Assembly (NCBI GenBank): GCA_018105865.1
Contig: CM030833.1
Location: 11,989,881 to 12,053,880, forward strand
Length of the DNA stretch: 64,000 bases
Direction of reading: 5' to 3'
Source: Metaphire vulgaris
Taxonomy: Eukaryota; Annelida; Clitellata; Crassiclitellata; Megascolecidae
In this document: one piece after another, positions 1 to 13,924 of the stretch
How positions within the stretch are numbered: the first letter of the stretch is position 1
Layout: each line of letters begins with the position of its first letter
Program-made: the position numbers and the translations under genes
Notes under the pieces: model-generated
The model's database searches: none
What the model was told of the DNA's origin: nothing
What the model saw: only the letters and a program-made list of their open reading frames with translations

Positions 1-137
1 CACCCGGACTTGTTTTTCGATTCATTAGCAGCGGAGAATCTCTCTGAGATATAAAATTTAGGGAGTAGATGAAACAGCGGATGGACCGAAATGCAGAAGA
101 ATTAGGAGAAGCAAGGAGTGAGCGACGAGAGCATCAC

Positions 138-191
<54 letters not shown>

Positions 192-1405
192 TGTGGAGAC
201 AATGGCGTCTGTCTTGTCGGCGGAAATCCTGATAGTTTCGTGTAATCATTAAACTCGTCGTCTTTCTGTTTTCAAGTCTTCGCTCTTTAAAGGAATTCAC
301 GACCAAAGCATGCGTCTCAATTTCCCCAAGTTACCTTCGTTAGCGGCTAACAGGGTAGCGGCGAGCGTGTCCTAACTAGTCCATCCACTCCACGAAGCCG
401 TCCAGCTGAACACTCTGTCCGTCCAAATGGACGCCCTAGCCAAAGTATTTGGACAGGAAACTTCATCCAGTAAATGAACAGTCCTTCGGATCGTTGGACG
501 AAATGATACACGCCAGACGCCAGCCAGTCTTGGTAAAACACTACCCTGGAAATGTTCTCATAATTATTGCGTGACGATTAATTCTATTGCGCGTTAAGGA
601 CATTTTCGAACTGTACTGAACTTTATTTCAACTCGTAGCCTATATAGACTAATGCGCAGATTGATCAAGAGAACTAAAACAAATTACAGATTATTTCAAA
701 TAGTAATAACAGATTACTCAGATTACACAGATTTGTCACAGTAATAAATAATAATTACAGATATTTCAGTAGTAATTTGATGAGAAAGTTAGCACAACTG
801 TAACCATAATACATATTTAGTATCTGGTGGAAATTCATGAATTGATGTGTAGCTCTATTACATAGCTCTGTTTCAATGAAATCATTTCATGCCATTGTGT
901 TAGGTATATAATTAATTAGAATGCAACTGGTCACAAATTGTGGAGCCGTCGAGTCAAACCCTCAAAAGTAGAGATCTAGAAATCAATAATTGAAAACCCA
1001 CTGCGAAAAAATTAGTAAAATAGGATCACAAGCAAAGCGTCTTCAGAATTTTAAAAATTATAATTGCGTAGCAATATAGCATACAGTATTTTGAATATGA
1101 TTGGTTTTCATTAAATTTGGTAGATTATAGCATACAGATTAATATTTGATTAGTTCTAGATTAGTTTGCGATTAATTTGTGATTAGTTTTGGGGAGACCG
1201 AACACTCTCATAAGTGGTGATTTAATTCCTAACAAATTGGTTTTGAGATTAAATTCCTAACAAATGGATTACGGACCTCCCACAAGTCGTACAGCTCGAA
1301 GTAGCGGAAATTGGTTAGATTCAAAACTTTGGGTATATTGGGTGGTCTTCTCCATCGAAGGTGTTGGAGGGGACGTAGATTGGTTTAATCAAATATATGT
1401 GTATA

Positions 1406-1445
<40 letters not shown>

Positions 1446-1650
1446 CTCACCAATGTTCTTGATTAGAAAGTTTCTGTATGCATGGTACACACATTTGGAA
1501 ATTATGTGTTGATTAATAATACTGATGAAAATCGAATTAACCTAAAATTGCCAGTTAATTAATGATTATCTATCATATTAAGATCCTTATCTGTATGTCT
1601 CTCTGTCTGTTACTTTCAAGCGTTCTGATTGGTTGACTATTGGTGACGGT
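1..1650. other. Intergenic DNA with GA and TA microsatellites
   Basis: No coding signal is convincing here. An (AG)n run lies at about 142-187 and a (TA)n run at about 1407-1442. The remainder is AT-rich unique-looking sequence. The short open frames are low-complexity readings of the microsatellites or unremarkable random frames. Confidence 0.6.
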
Positions 1651-1654
1651 TTAA

Positions 1655-1860
1655 AGTTCTTACGTCGCGATGCGTTGGTGGGCGATTACTATTGGTAGAC
1701 CGTTTAGTCCTTACGTCGCGATGCGTTGGTGGACGATGTTCAAAGACGACGTTGCTAACCAAACGGTTTAGTCGAAGAAGCGTTTGACGAAGTGTACGTT
1801 CAATTGTTCATTAAACGTCATAACGTGTAAAACGTCGCGATGCATTGATGAGCGTAGCTC
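1655..1860. repeat. Three imperfect copies of a CpG-rich box
   Basis: The core ACGTCGCGATGCGTTGGTGG occurs near 1661 and again near 1713. A diverged version, ACGTCGCGATGCATTGATGA, lies near 1831. The first two copies also share a flanking GACGGTTTAAAG / GACCGTTTAG context, and related ACGT/AACG words lie between. The spacing is irregular, so this is not a simple tandem satellite. It could be a degraded duplication or a cluster of binding sites; the function is unknown. Confidence 0.5.
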
Positions 1861-1899
1861 GAAAGTTGCGCAATTTTAACGTACACAAAAATACGTGTA

Positions 1900-4800
1900 C
1901 AGCGTCACAAATGGTCACAGTTGCGTGATTTTAACGTACATAGGCCTAATTATTACGTGGCGCAAGCTTGGCTAGGTGGCGTATGTACTTCATTGAAATG
2001 TTGTTCAGCATGAATTCAATGATTGGGTATTAGGTATATATTGGATTAGTATTTATCCTGCACTGCGAGCGAAGTTCTTTCTAGTTAATCTATAAAATTG
2101 CTTGTTGATTAATCAAGTTCTTGTAACTGTATTGAATGAGGTATGCGGTGCGCTCGTAACAGTTATTATGGTAGTTCTAGCTATTTGCTATCAAGTTCTT
2201 TGTTGCCTGGAAATGTGACGTCATGGCTGGTTCTTCGTAATAAAAGGATGCCGGTCGAGTTGCATATTCTCTTAGCCCGGAGAATGTAAGCTAAGCGAGT
2301 TGTGCTCTTGCCGACATTGTAACATCAAGAATGTCGATATAGCTACATACGCTAGAGCAGATAATCATGAACTTTCCACCACGCCGCGCCATTTTCTGGT
2401 GGCCTGCTATCTTGCAGCTATAACTTTCAAAATTACTCCTCGTAAAGCTGCGGCCCCATATTAGGGACTATGTTGCGGGGATATTATTCTCTTACGAGCC
2501 CATTACGTTAATTGTCACCGGACAGTTGGCGGATGGACTCTAGGATTAAAAATGTAGCCACGCGGCCCAAGCCTATTGCAAAGATGGCGGATGATAGGAT
2601 TGCTGCAATTTGAGTGTTAATGCACGTTTTTAAAGCTAGGTTTTCGATTGGAAAGAAGTGTCGCAAGCGTAGAAACTTAGGTGGAGACAGTGGATTCTGT
2701 TGTGGAAAGTTATTATTTTGCGAACACGTTTTAATGTCGCATAACCATTCGAATTGACGCAAGACCTAGCTGTCAATCGGGCGATGACCTACTAACCTGG
2801 AAGCCGATTGGTTGAACGGCAAAGATATCCGGATAAATTATAAATTATCCGCTTTAATGTGCAAACGCATTTGCCCCGATACATCCGGATGTGATTTTTG
2901 TCCCAAACTAATATTTTACGGATATATTTTTGAAGTGGAGCACCCGTCGTTTAATGCCAGCTTATCATTCACGCGGATATTGTCCGGGTAACTACTTAGG
3001 GGGATATATCCCAGTAACATATCCCCTAATGAAGCCGCAGCTTAAGGTGAGATTTTTGACTCGGGATCTCTTGGACTGCATCCATAATTAGCAATTATTT
3101 TAGTAGCCGCTGTTTATACTTATTTCACGATCATACGCAATCGAATGGACTGAGGTGGTTTCACAAGTTTCATAAAACGCATTGACAATTCTAAGGAACC
3201 ATGCTATTTTACCATAATAGGATTGTCTTTGCAGCCAGAGTGAGGACTCGCCTCGACAAATAGTCAAAGAATGAAGTCCTGAAAAATTTGAACGACCTGT
3301 GAACTTGGAACTGCAATGACTGGCCAATGGTGAAAGAGACGTCAGGGAATCTGATATTTTCAAACAATTAGAACTTCGTCATTGTACAAATGATGCTGCG
3401 CGAATGCAACTATTTCAAACCCTTAGGTGAATATGCTTAATTATATGTAATAGACAGGTATTGGTTTGTAGCGAATCGTTAGGCAGTATACAGAAAGTCA
3501 AGCAGCTGCTCAGAAATGGCTCATTGCTACGAGTAGACTAGCATTGAATGCAATAACTGATCAGGGTGGTTCGTACATTAACACTAAACTCCTGAGCAAT
3601 ATACAAATATTTCTGATTTATTCATGAAATTAACTACAGATACGGTTGCCAACTTTAGATTGTGGAAATTCGGGACAGGTTTTCTACACATTTTGGAGCA
3701 AATGGAGCATGTTCAAAGGGCGTGTGCTGGTAGATAAGTAGCAATTACCCGAACAGAATATGTTAGTTCAGCATATTTTGTACGATAAATTAGATAATAA
3801 TTTGTTACCTATCCCCGTGGGACATGCGAAAATCTGCAAGAATCCGAATAGAGCATGCAATTATGTCAAGAACATACAAAAGAGAAATGCTATTCATTCA
3901 GTAATCCAAGTTACAACATTCGTAAGTTCAAGACATTCCTCCTGAGGAATCGAAGTCTAACTTAGACAGTTGATGCTTTCTTTTAAACATTTACGTCTGT
4001 TCACTTCTGCCATCTTTTTTTACCTACTTTTGAATCTGAAAATATTCAGCACGCCAATGCTGTACCACAATCTCGGGATAAATAACAAGCTAATGTTGTA
4101 CCCATGCTATGTTAGCGCTATCTCAGAAGCAATAATCGGATCCTTTTCAGCTGAATGTGGAAATGAAAAGAACTCGTTCAATGTTTCCGACATTGTTTTA
4201 CGCTGAGAACATCGCTAATGGTTATTTGCCGCGAGCATGTTTCCTAACAGCTTTTTCCGAAAACAAATAACCGAAAACGAACAACTGCATGTTTTTTGCA
4301 TCTCACCACTGACGGGTCACGACTCACGACTGTCTGGCGGAATCCATATAGTTTGAATTCCTGATCGTTCATCGGTTCGTCTCGAAAACAACCAATCTTT
4401 TTTCTTGGACGGCCTTGGGCAGCAGTACTAGTTGTACTTTCCTCTTCCACAACAGTTGCAACCTATTCTGAATCTGAACAGGCCCATTCCTTTTGACAGT
4501 TTCCAGTTTCCACTTTCGCCGCGGCGTCCCTATCCAGAGCTTTAATTATTATTTTATTCTCAAAATTTCTTTTCACTGACAGTTTGCTATTTCCAAAACA
4601 GATTAAAATTAAAATTTGAATCTTATTTAATTTTCAAACGCATTCATTAACAGAGAACAGACAGGCGGGCTGTGCAACGCACTTCCGGTAAGACAAAGTC
4701 ACACAAGAAAATTGTCCGCTAACAGAGGATGACTCAGGAGGATGTGGTCAAATTAATGATTTTTAATATTCGAAGGACAGTTACATCGTACAGTTAAATA

Positions 4801-5150
4801 ATTTGTATGCATTAATTTGCGGATTTTACTATACTTTGACTCTTTCGGGACACTGCATTGTCCCTTTGTCGGGACGCTGACCAAAATTTCGAGACGATCC
4901 GTAAAAAATTGTGACGGTTGTATGTATGTAGGCCTATGCATACATGCATACATATATATGCATACATACATCGAAGAATGAGCCAGAAGAGCCAGAATTA
5001 AGGGATTAGGAGAGGGCGAAAGAAAAGGGTTACGTTAGTGGAATTCAGGTTTCATGCAGAAATCACTTAAATCTGTTCTCCATTTGTCGGCCTCTTGTAG
5101 ATACTGTAACTCCGTCTATGGATAATGTATTTGTTTCGCGAAAATGAAAG
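1900..5150. other. Intergenic DNA, nothing recognised
   Basis: I see no gene, RNA or clear mobile element. Open frames are short and show no family resemblance. A small TATG/CATA microsatellite lies near 4920-4970 and one TAGGCCTA octamer at about 4929. Confidence 0.5.
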
Positions 5151-5394
5151 CAAAAAATCATTCAAAACCAAACGACATCTGATAGAGCAGCAGCGGCAGC
5201 ATGCGTATCCGCACTTGGAGAGTCCTATCCGTTGATGGCTTCAAGACGTCCACTGGATTGGTTCGCTCTGTGATTAAAGTGTTTCCCACGGACGAAGGGA
5301 GAAAGCGTGCGACGCTCGGCGGTCGGTCGTCACGCGTGGCTGTGACGCCGCTGTCCACAAGTGGCTTCGTTATTGCTCAGATGGGATATGAACA

Positions 5395-5771
<377 letters not shown>

Positions 5772-5799
5772 AGAAGAGAGGAGAGGGAAGAAGAAGAGA

Positions 5800-7095
5800 G
5801 AGAGAGGATGAATCAAGATTTGAAGATATTAAAATCACCCTTTTCTTTTAAACAGCCTGTATGCAATTTGTGCGTATATAACGCATGCATGCAGGTATAA
5901 TTGAAATGACCGGAGGTCGGAATCAGTTCATTACATTCATCATTACGCTCGTTCTTTCTTACATAGAAATAGTTATGGATAACGACAACGCCAGAAGTTA
6001 AACGCTATAAGTGCAACTGTCTGTCTTTATTCACACAAATACATTAAGAACTGATCAGCATGAGATAATGGATAAACGATTATACTGTATAGAACAACCA
6101 ATGATTAGGAATTAAATCTACGAGACATAATTATAGATTTCAGTGAAGATTTGAAGTTCATCTCGTTTCTTTTATTAGAAAAAGGTTTCAATCTAAACAC
6201 TAAACGTCTAACATTTCATCAGATACTCGCTAGGTGGCTGAATTTACGCATTCGGTTTGAGTTTAGACGATGAAGCCACTCTACTAATCGTGAAAGAAAA
6301 TTACACCCCGCCGTTGTTGCACTGAAACCTCACCTAAGCTATCAGAATCATAGTCTCTGAACAAAATTGAGCTCATTCTCTAATAGATGAAGGAGAAAAC
6401 GCTACCAATTAAATTAGCAACTTTCTATCGAAATCGATTTTATTCTAAATACTTATTTCAATTATAGACTACTTATCATGATTTTTCTATTAATCAAGTT
6501 CCCTGACTAATTCTGAATTTACTTGATCTCACAAGTTTCATAAAAAGAGGCGTCCGCCGTTTTTCTAAACCATTCAGTGTCAACACTAATTATAAATTAA
6601 TATTTTAAACTACGACAATGAACATTAATATGACATGCCGGAGGCACCACTTGTAATTAAGTAATTAACTACGTAACTACGTAACTAAGTAATTAACTGT
6701 AATCTATCTATGCAGCTAATAAAACTGCAATACATCAACGAACGTCATGAAATGATTGAAAGTCTGGATTTCAAGTTAACAACAACAAACTCCAAGCGAT
6801 GAACACAAAATGAGATCGTAAATAAATAACTCATTTTAACATGGAAATGCAACATTATAGTTGCAATATCAAAATAAACCCAACAGATGCAATATTTACA
6901 AAACACAAGCGCTATATGATTTTATTTGCATTGAAACGTCACAGAGCTGTGATCAGTCGATCCCTTTACGATTGGACTCTGCTGATTTCACAGACCAAAG
7001 TACAAAATTTTGCCATAGGCCTACATTATACACATTGAAAGTTCTATGCTGTCTCATCAATTTCAAAGGTTCGCCAATAAATGGAGTCGTAATGA
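5800..7095. other. AT-rich intergenic DNA
   Basis: No gene or repeat family is recognised. A minor tandem of GTAACTAC/GTAATTAAC units lies near 6655-6700. Confidence 0.45.
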
Positions 7096-7103
7096 CTTCA
7101 CTG

Positions 7104-7350
7104 CAGAGGCGTAGCAGCCATATGGACAACCTGGCCAAATGCCAAGGGCCCCAGACCTGCAAAGGGCCCCCGACCCGAGCCAAAAAAATTTTCGCAAAGC
7201 TGTAAAGTTGTCAGATCGAAAAAAGGAAAAAAGACCGACAAGCAAAAAAAGGTCGTCAACATTTTCGTAAAAAACTTGTCAGATCGTCTCTGGAAAGGAC
7301 CCCCTGTCCGTTTTTCGCCAAGGGCCCCCAAGCATATTGCTACGCCACTG
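7104..7350 (+). mobile_element. Non-autonomous hAT-type element (GGCGTAGC family)
   Basis: The ends form an imperfect inverted repeat, CAGAGGCGTAGCAG on the left and TGCTACGCCACTG on the right. Exact 8-bp direct repeats CTTCACTG flank it (7096-7103 and 7351-7358), the target duplication size of hAT transposases. At 247 bp it has no coding capacity. It carries one copy of the recurrent internal motif (CGACAAGCAAAAAAAGGTC near 7236). Confidence 0.88.
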
Positions 7351-7831
7351 CTTCACTGTCTAAAGAAATATCGGAAGCATGAGCTATAAAAGACACATAA
7401 ATATTCTGATTAGAAAGAATGATCTGTGATATGCACGTTGAAGTTTTTCTGTTCTAGCGGAATAACACTTTCGTCGCAAATCAAATCACTGAAACCAGGC
7501 GAACAATTGACTTAGCATTCACAGAAACGATACAATACCGACTTCATATTCGGTCGTTACTAAATCTGTCGCTACATAAATACTTTACAAAATTTCACTG
7601 GCATAGGTAAGTAAACTTGAAAAAGCGCTAACAGAATGACGGCGAATTTTGCTGATCACGTGACGGGACCGATACGATGACGTCATTTCGACGACGATAT
7701 TTGTGACCAAAAGGCAACGATGAGGACGGTGACCGCTTCGAAGAAGGGGAGGAGGGGGTTGGCTTCCTGTCGGGTGGGTCATGGACTAGAGGCTGTTGAA
7801 TGTGGTGCGTAGGCGCGGTTGATGACGTCAC

Positions 7832-8636
7832 TCAGTGGCCATTTCCGGTTCCGGTGTCCTTCAGTTCAAACTTTCCGCGGTAGACAAGGTCGGCGATCGG
7901 AAACGGAATGTCTGGAACAATAGTTTCGATGACTATTTTAAATGTTTTCCTTAGTTTAATCAATTTATTAAATCAAAATATCTCGAATAAATTGGCAATC
8001 AAACTACCGTAAAGAGACGTGGTTTAACTGCACTATATTTATCAGCGCCTAGCCTATGGTTGAAACAAACTTTCCACTACCAAATGCTCGACCCTTTCAC
8101 TCCGAATTTCTTGTTGCGAATTATACTCGATAACAAAATTCTGGACTTTCCGAGTTTAAGAATCCTTAGAAATGTTTGTACAGCATATAGTGCGCTAAAT
8201 AAACGCATTTGATTGGTCTTAAGTTACATTGAATTTAGTAATTTACTGTCACTCGTACAGTAATTTAACGAATAGGAAAGATCATTTATAGCTCCATCTG
8301 CCGTCATTGCTTCTAACGACTCTATTATCCTGGCTACATGTACATAATAACTTCCATGTAATTTTCCTTTTATCTTATCTTGACCAGGCTATGACACCTA
8401 CGAAGTAGTTGAGACTTTTATCTCTGTAAAGGCTTTCAGAAACATTCAACAAATTACGAACGCCAAACAGCATTTGTGAAATTTTAAATATATCTACACG
8501 ACTGCATTAGAATAAACAGTAAATTCTTAAATAATGCGAATTGGATATTTTACGATATTCGACTAAACATACCATGATCTGGAATTGTCATTGGAAAGTT
8601 AAATTCTTGTGCGAGTATCTCCTTCTCTCCGTACAT
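7832..8636 (-). CDS. Putative small two-exon gene, product not recognised
   Basis: Two - strand exons join in phase: 8636-8573 (ATG at 8636) and 7911-7832 (stop TGA). The donor reads CATG|GTATGT and the acceptor TTGTTCCAG|ACATT, both canonical. The join makes GAC and yields about 47 residues: the first exon ends FPMTIPDH and the second begins DIPFPIADLVYRGKFELKD. The frame stays open upstream of the ATG to about 8790, so the exon may start earlier and encode up to about 100 residues. A TATAAAAG box lies at 8783-8790 on the same strand, which would instead make the upstream part 5' UTR. I do not recognise the family. Well-matched splice sites and the protein-like composition argue for a real exon pair; short length argues against. 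Confidence 0.35.
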
Positions 8637-8782
8637 CTTTATCTTTCTTGAATTTTGAAATGCTGCAGCGACGGAAACTCTTAATTCGAGACTGTTCTTT
8701 GAATTGACCTTTCTTCCCCTTAGCGTCTTTCGATCTTCTCCGCTCTCTGAAGCTTTCTCCTGGGGTTCCACCCTAAGCCGGA

Positions 8783-8790
8783 CTTTTATA
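8783..8790 (-). promoter_or_regulatory. Candidate TATA box
   Basis: The - strand reads TATAAAAG with GC-rich flanks, about 150 bases upstream of the ATG of the small two-exon model. The 200 bases further upstream (8800-9000) are CpG-rich, as expected near a promoter. This is inference from a motif only. Confidence 0.35.
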
Positions 8791-9214
8791 GTCGATCATC
8801 ACCCACCCATGCGTTTAGAACGCTGGAATGCGCCGTCGCCGCCTGCGTCGCAGGGCGGCGCACGTCTTGCATCAGCACCCATAGAAACCGACCACAACAA
8901 AAGACCAGCCCGTCCAGCCCGGGGTCTAGCCGCCGTCCCGCCGCCGCGATCACTGCAATTATTTCGATCACGCCGCTACCAGAGCGCTGCTACGCTACCC
9001 TGCTACGATCTGCTCCGTAGATCTACCAGAAAGTCCAGAATCGAGATTGTTTTATCAGTGTTTAATAGGAGGAATCGTAATTAGTAAAACCCAAGATCTA
9101 GATTTTCTTAATTATGTTTTAAATCTTTCCCTAATATGCACACATTTAGAAGAATTTTTTTCAAAATATTTTGAACCAATGAGGCTTAACTAGAATTCGC
9201 ATTACCATATTTTA

Positions 9215-9584
<370 letters not shown>

Positions 9585-9589
9585 GGTTT

Positions 9590-11545
9590 TGATGTCGTTT
9601 TCAGATGACGTCATATTGAGCAATATTAACGGCCATTCTTAAAAATCGAGGGAGGATCTGCCGTTTCTTCTAAACCCTGCCTACGCCTCGTTAGGCCTGA
9701 GCTTTCCCAAAGCAATAAATCTACCACTGTGCCACACTGCACTGGGTGTCGACATAAAAGGGTGCCGCAAAGCATCCAATGGGAAAACCTTTTGCCATCT
9801 GCCGGGCGCTTCAGAGAGCCTGCATGGCACTGGCGTGTCAAACGTGACGCCGTTTGGTTGTCGAGAACCGATCTTTGGACAGCAGAAATCTGAATGTTAG
9901 GCTAATACTGCGAGTGACGATAAACGACGACGCATCTGGTATCAGGCACGACTCGCGTCACGTTTATCCAATTAACCAATTGAATTGAATTTCGCTTAGC
10001 CTATAAAACGACTTTTTCACTTGAAAAGGTAAAATCGTGGGATCAATAAAAATATGGGTATGCCACGACAAAATTAAGTCACAACGACATGCCGTCGTCG
10101 TCATCATTATCAGCAGCAGCAGCAACAACAACAACAACTGAATAATCAACTGCATAGATGTTACCAACCAGAGCAACAACATACTGTTTATTTTATTTCT
10201 TTTATTTCCAACTCAAAACATCATAGAACATAAATCATAAGAACAATGATCATGTAGAAGAAAATAAATTGAATATTTTATAAATCTTTAATTATACATG
10301 TATTATATTGCTACAGGTTAACATAGCAACAGGGAATACATTAATCGTATTAAAGCAATATTTAGTACATCGCTGTCATCATCGTCCAAACCAGCATCCC
10401 TTCCTCTTTCACCTGTTCCATCATCCTCCGCAGTCTCTGCCTGAAAATCAGCCAGTAAGTAAGTAAGTAAGTAAGTAGGAAAATAAATAAGTAAGTAAGT
10501 AACTCAGTCAGTCCATCGACTAGGCCTAGTCTGTGTGGTTTCTGTCCGTTTGTCTCTTCTCCCATTCACATCATCGATGCATCAGAAGTTTCTTGATGAT
10601 ATAACATTTAACATTTAGTCGTTGAATCATCTGAGCTACGCTGGCTAGGCTCAGTAGTTGAATGGCTTCCTACACAATATCAATGTCAATCGTTTCAAGT
10701 GCCCAAGCACCACTCTCCCTCCTTCCGTCCCTCCCTCCCTATCTCCCTTCTTCCCCTCCTCCTTCCTAGAATGTTCCACCTCAGAAAGGAGCCTTATATA
10801 TATATAAATATTTATATATATATTCTATATATATATATATATATATATCTCACGCGTATTGAACGTTGACCAGGGCGAAGAACGTGGAAACGTGGAGTTT
10901 CTGAAAGCAGATGGAAATGTCTGTTGTTGTGTTACGAGAATGGAAATCTAAACAGGACAGGGACGACAATTAACGTTTGATCACGCGATGCACGTAGCTA
11001 GAGCACTGTTATGTGTACAAAATGATGCAAGACTACACCTAGATGAGTAATCGGCACTAAATACACCGCGGTCCAAAAAAAAATATGCCCGCTGTATTCA
11101 CTCAGGACAACGACGTCGCAGCGTAGGTCACGATGTAAATTAAGGCATTCAACTGAAGCAAATGAGCAGATTTCCATCTCAAAATTTAGACATATAGACA
11201 ACAAAACAAGTTCTTAAATGCTTTGTGATTGTGCTCGCGAGAAGCCCTTCAAGGCTTTGCGGGGGTTTTTTAAATTCCAAAGTGCAACAGCGCCAAATAA
11301 CAAAAAGCACAGGCCACCGGTGTGGTCGCGTTCATCATATGAATACGAGTTACCGTGTTTGATTTACGCGGTCTAGCATTAATATACGCGGACCCTTGTA
11401 CGACGAATAATTCTTATGTTTTGAGTTCAACGAGACAAGAGCAATAGATAGGACGAATACTTAATGTTCTATGCTTTCCCTCTTTGCTTAAAAAATAGTG
11501 TATTCAGAAATAATGGCGACGTGCTTATTTTCCGAATGTAAGCGG
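9590..11545. other. Intergenic DNA with minor microsatellites
   Basis: Small runs are present: AGC/AAC near 10110-10138, AAGT near 10453-10500 and TA near 10797-10850. No gene or mobile element was recognised. Confidence 0.45.
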
Positions 11546-11553
11546 CGTACGAG

Positions 11554-11743
11554 CAGTGGCGGCTCCACCGGAGGGGCCAGGGTGGCCCGTGCCCCCTATT
11601 GAGAGCCTGGCTCCCCCAGTGGCCCCCCAGTTGGGACCCTATACTTAATGCTACTTACATTAAACAACAAATGGTTGGCCCCCATGATTAGAAGTTGCCA
11701 CCCCAACGGCCCCCCCACTTGCCAAATCCTAGAGCCGCCACTG
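11554..11743 (+). mobile_element. Non-autonomous hAT-type element (CAGTGGCGGCTCC ends)
   Basis: The inverted ends read CAGTGGCGGCTC and GAGCCGCCACTG. Exact 8-bp direct repeats CGTACGAG flank it at 11546-11553 and 11744-11751. It is 190 bp, G/C-skewed inside and non-coding. Its ends are close to those of the 52315 and 60902 elements, so it is probably a shorter subfamily of the same group. Confidence 0.92.
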
Positions 11744-11984
11744 CGTACGAGTCTCGATATATTATTTGCACTGGACTTAAGAGAAATCAACTGCACGCTG
11801 TCATGTTGTCATATTTGGAAGATAAAACCAGGCTACATCAGAAGACCTGTAGGCCTATACGACGTGCCAATACATGTATGGGATAACTTATTCTGAAAAC
11901 GTTTCTATTGTTCATTCCATTAAAAGGAAGTAATTAACCAGCACACCAATAAATATTATTATTGATTCATAAAATGAGATTGAT

Positions 11985-12121
11985 ACTAATGCCGCTGCTG
12001 CTGCTGCTGATGATGACGACGACGATTATGTAATGAAGATTATGATGATAGTCCATTATTAATATTGTTATTATAATTATTTTTGTTATTACTACTACTA
12101 CTAATACTACTGCTACTACTA

Positions 12122-12186
<65 letters not shown>

Positions 12187-12205
12187 GCCGCTGCTGCTGT
12201 TGCCG
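11985..12205. repeat. Trinucleotide cluster dominated by (CTG)n
   Basis: Short CTG, GAC/GAT and ACT runs lead into (CTG)n at about 12137-12205. Open frames in all phases give poly-Ala, poly-Ser or poly-Leu and are not treated as genes. Confidence 0.9.
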
Positions 12206-12737
12206 CTGCTGCGGTTGAGCCGAGTACCCGGAAGGTCAAGGGGACGCTGTTCCAATAGTCAAAGCAACTAAGATAATGACAACTATTTTAATTACCAACT
12301 AACAAACTCTCTGACACTGACAGATATAAAACCTTTACCGGTACTTGCTTTAATGGCGCTCTCTGCTATCAACTTTGACAGCGACTCAAGTGGGATGAAA
12401 TTTTCTGCCCGCGCTGTTCTCTCCCTATCACCGCGTTGCTTTTTTTGCAGCGAGTGTCTGGTGGACACAATAACTTCCTTTGATGATAAATATTTCCAAG
12501 TTGTTGTGCCTGCCGTCGACGACGCTGACTAATCGTTTTCTGCTCTGACGGCCGCGGCCTACGCTGCAAGGAGAGCGAAATAAACAAAGGAGGTTAAGGA
12601 GGCTATTTGGGGTCCGACAGGTCACGTTTCAATCAGACCACGTGACTGCCTTCGTCACAACTCTGAAACTGCCTCGCAGTTGATGTGGTCGCTACGACTC
12701 GACTGTTTAGCCGACTGTAAGACGGACGTGGAAAATG

Positions 12738-12796
12738 CAGTCAGTCAGTCAGTCAGTCGGTCGGTCAGTCAGTCAGTCAGTCTGTCTGTCTGCCTT
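12738..12796. repeat. (CAGT)n / (CTGT)n microsatellite
   Basis: Tetranucleotide CAGT units with CGGT interruptions shade into CTGT units. Confidence 0.85.
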
Positions 12797-12952
12797 CTGT
12801 CTGTAGCGATGTAGCGAGACGCTGAGATCGAGGAAGTTTGCCTCAACTGACCCCACCCCACCCCTTGTTCAATGCATCTCGTTTGAATCCCTTACGAAAA
12901 AGGAAACATTGACAAATGGAAATGACTAAACGCAGTCTCATAAGGTCAAGAC

Positions 12953-13346
12953 CATGGGCGCAAACCTGGTCAGAAAAAAGAAAAAAGGTCGTGTCCTAAT
13001 TTCTCACCGACCAAGTGAAGAGAACATAAACATATTAAAATGCTAAATTTTTCAAAACTCATAGTTTGCGTCACTGCCTACAACAGCCGTCAAACATTTA
13101 TTTGACGTGCGTGTGTGTGTATAGGTCTACTCTATATGTAATAATATTACATAGAGTAAACAAAATTAATTACGTAGCCAAGTCTGACTGTGACAGGAAC
13201 GCTATTCTGGGATTCTGACATAATTGTATTTATTTCATAGCCAAAAAACACCCGTGTCCACGCCCGTAGGGACACGACCTTCGCAAAAAATACCCGTGTC
13301 CGGACACGAGGGACAAAGTCGTGTTTGCGGAAACTTTGCGCCCCTG
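12953..13346 (+). mobile_element. Probable non-autonomous hAT-type element (GGGCGCAAA ends)
   Basis: The left end CATGGGCGCAAACC and right end AACTTTGCGCCCCTG are imperfect inverted repeats. Flanks GTCAAGAC (12945-12952) and GTCAAGAG (13347-13354) match at 7 of 8 positions. The 394-bp body carries a diverged copy of the recurrent motif near 12968-12993 and has no coding capacity. Confidence 0.75.
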
Positions 13347-13444
13347 GTCAAGAGCTTAAAAATGCTCGGCTTACTTTTTAAAAATTTGCAGGTTACAATG
13401 TTTCTCCATAAGGTCGCAGAAAGAAGTAGCCTATATTTTTAAAC

Positions 13445-13452
13445 AGTATATG

Positions 13453-13530
<78 letters not shown>
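13445..13530. repeat. (TA)n microsatellite
   Basis: An almost pure TA run of about 85 bases, able to extrude a cruciform. Confidence 0.95.
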
Positions 13531-13532
<2 letters not shown>

Positions 13533-13639
13533 TGAATAATATATATACCTATATATAAGCCTATGTATCTATATATGTCCGCGTCTTTGTCTGATTTTCT
13601 TGTTGATGGTCCAGCCATCACATTCATATGTTGCTACAC

Positions 13640-13912
13640 TCCATGCCATGCATTCCATTAGTCTAAAGACTATAAATGTCTTTGAGATGTTTCTCTCAGA
13701 AAAATACAAAGAATGTCATGAACAGAAAAACAAACGAAGAAGTTATTCAAAGAGCCAAGACCAAACGAACATTCTTTCATATAATATGCCAAAGACGCAA
13801 ATTGACTTATTTCGGTCACATACAAAGAAACACCAAAGATAACTTACAAAGAACTATTCAACAAGGTATCGCGTCAGGAAAAAGAAAGAGAGGCCGGCCA
13901 AAAAGACATCTT
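13640..13912 (+). pseudogene. Non-LTR retrotransposon RT, C-terminal fragment
   Basis: The + strand encodes RKTNEEVIQRAKTKRTFFHI, then RKLTYFGHIQRN and ASGKRKRGRPKR. This is the well-known C-terminal stretch of endonuclease-reverse-transcriptase proteins (TNEEVL, then LxYFGHI, then GKRxRGRPxxxW). The catalytic RT region is absent, and the homology stops at the junction with the oppositely oriented fragment next door. It is a truncated, dead copy. Confidence 0.75.
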
Positions 13913-13924
13913 CCTCTTCATGTG

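Noticed and set aside
8704..9084. 126-codon + strand frame
   Set aside because: It is antisense to the better supported - strand exon and promoter region and has no recognisable domain.
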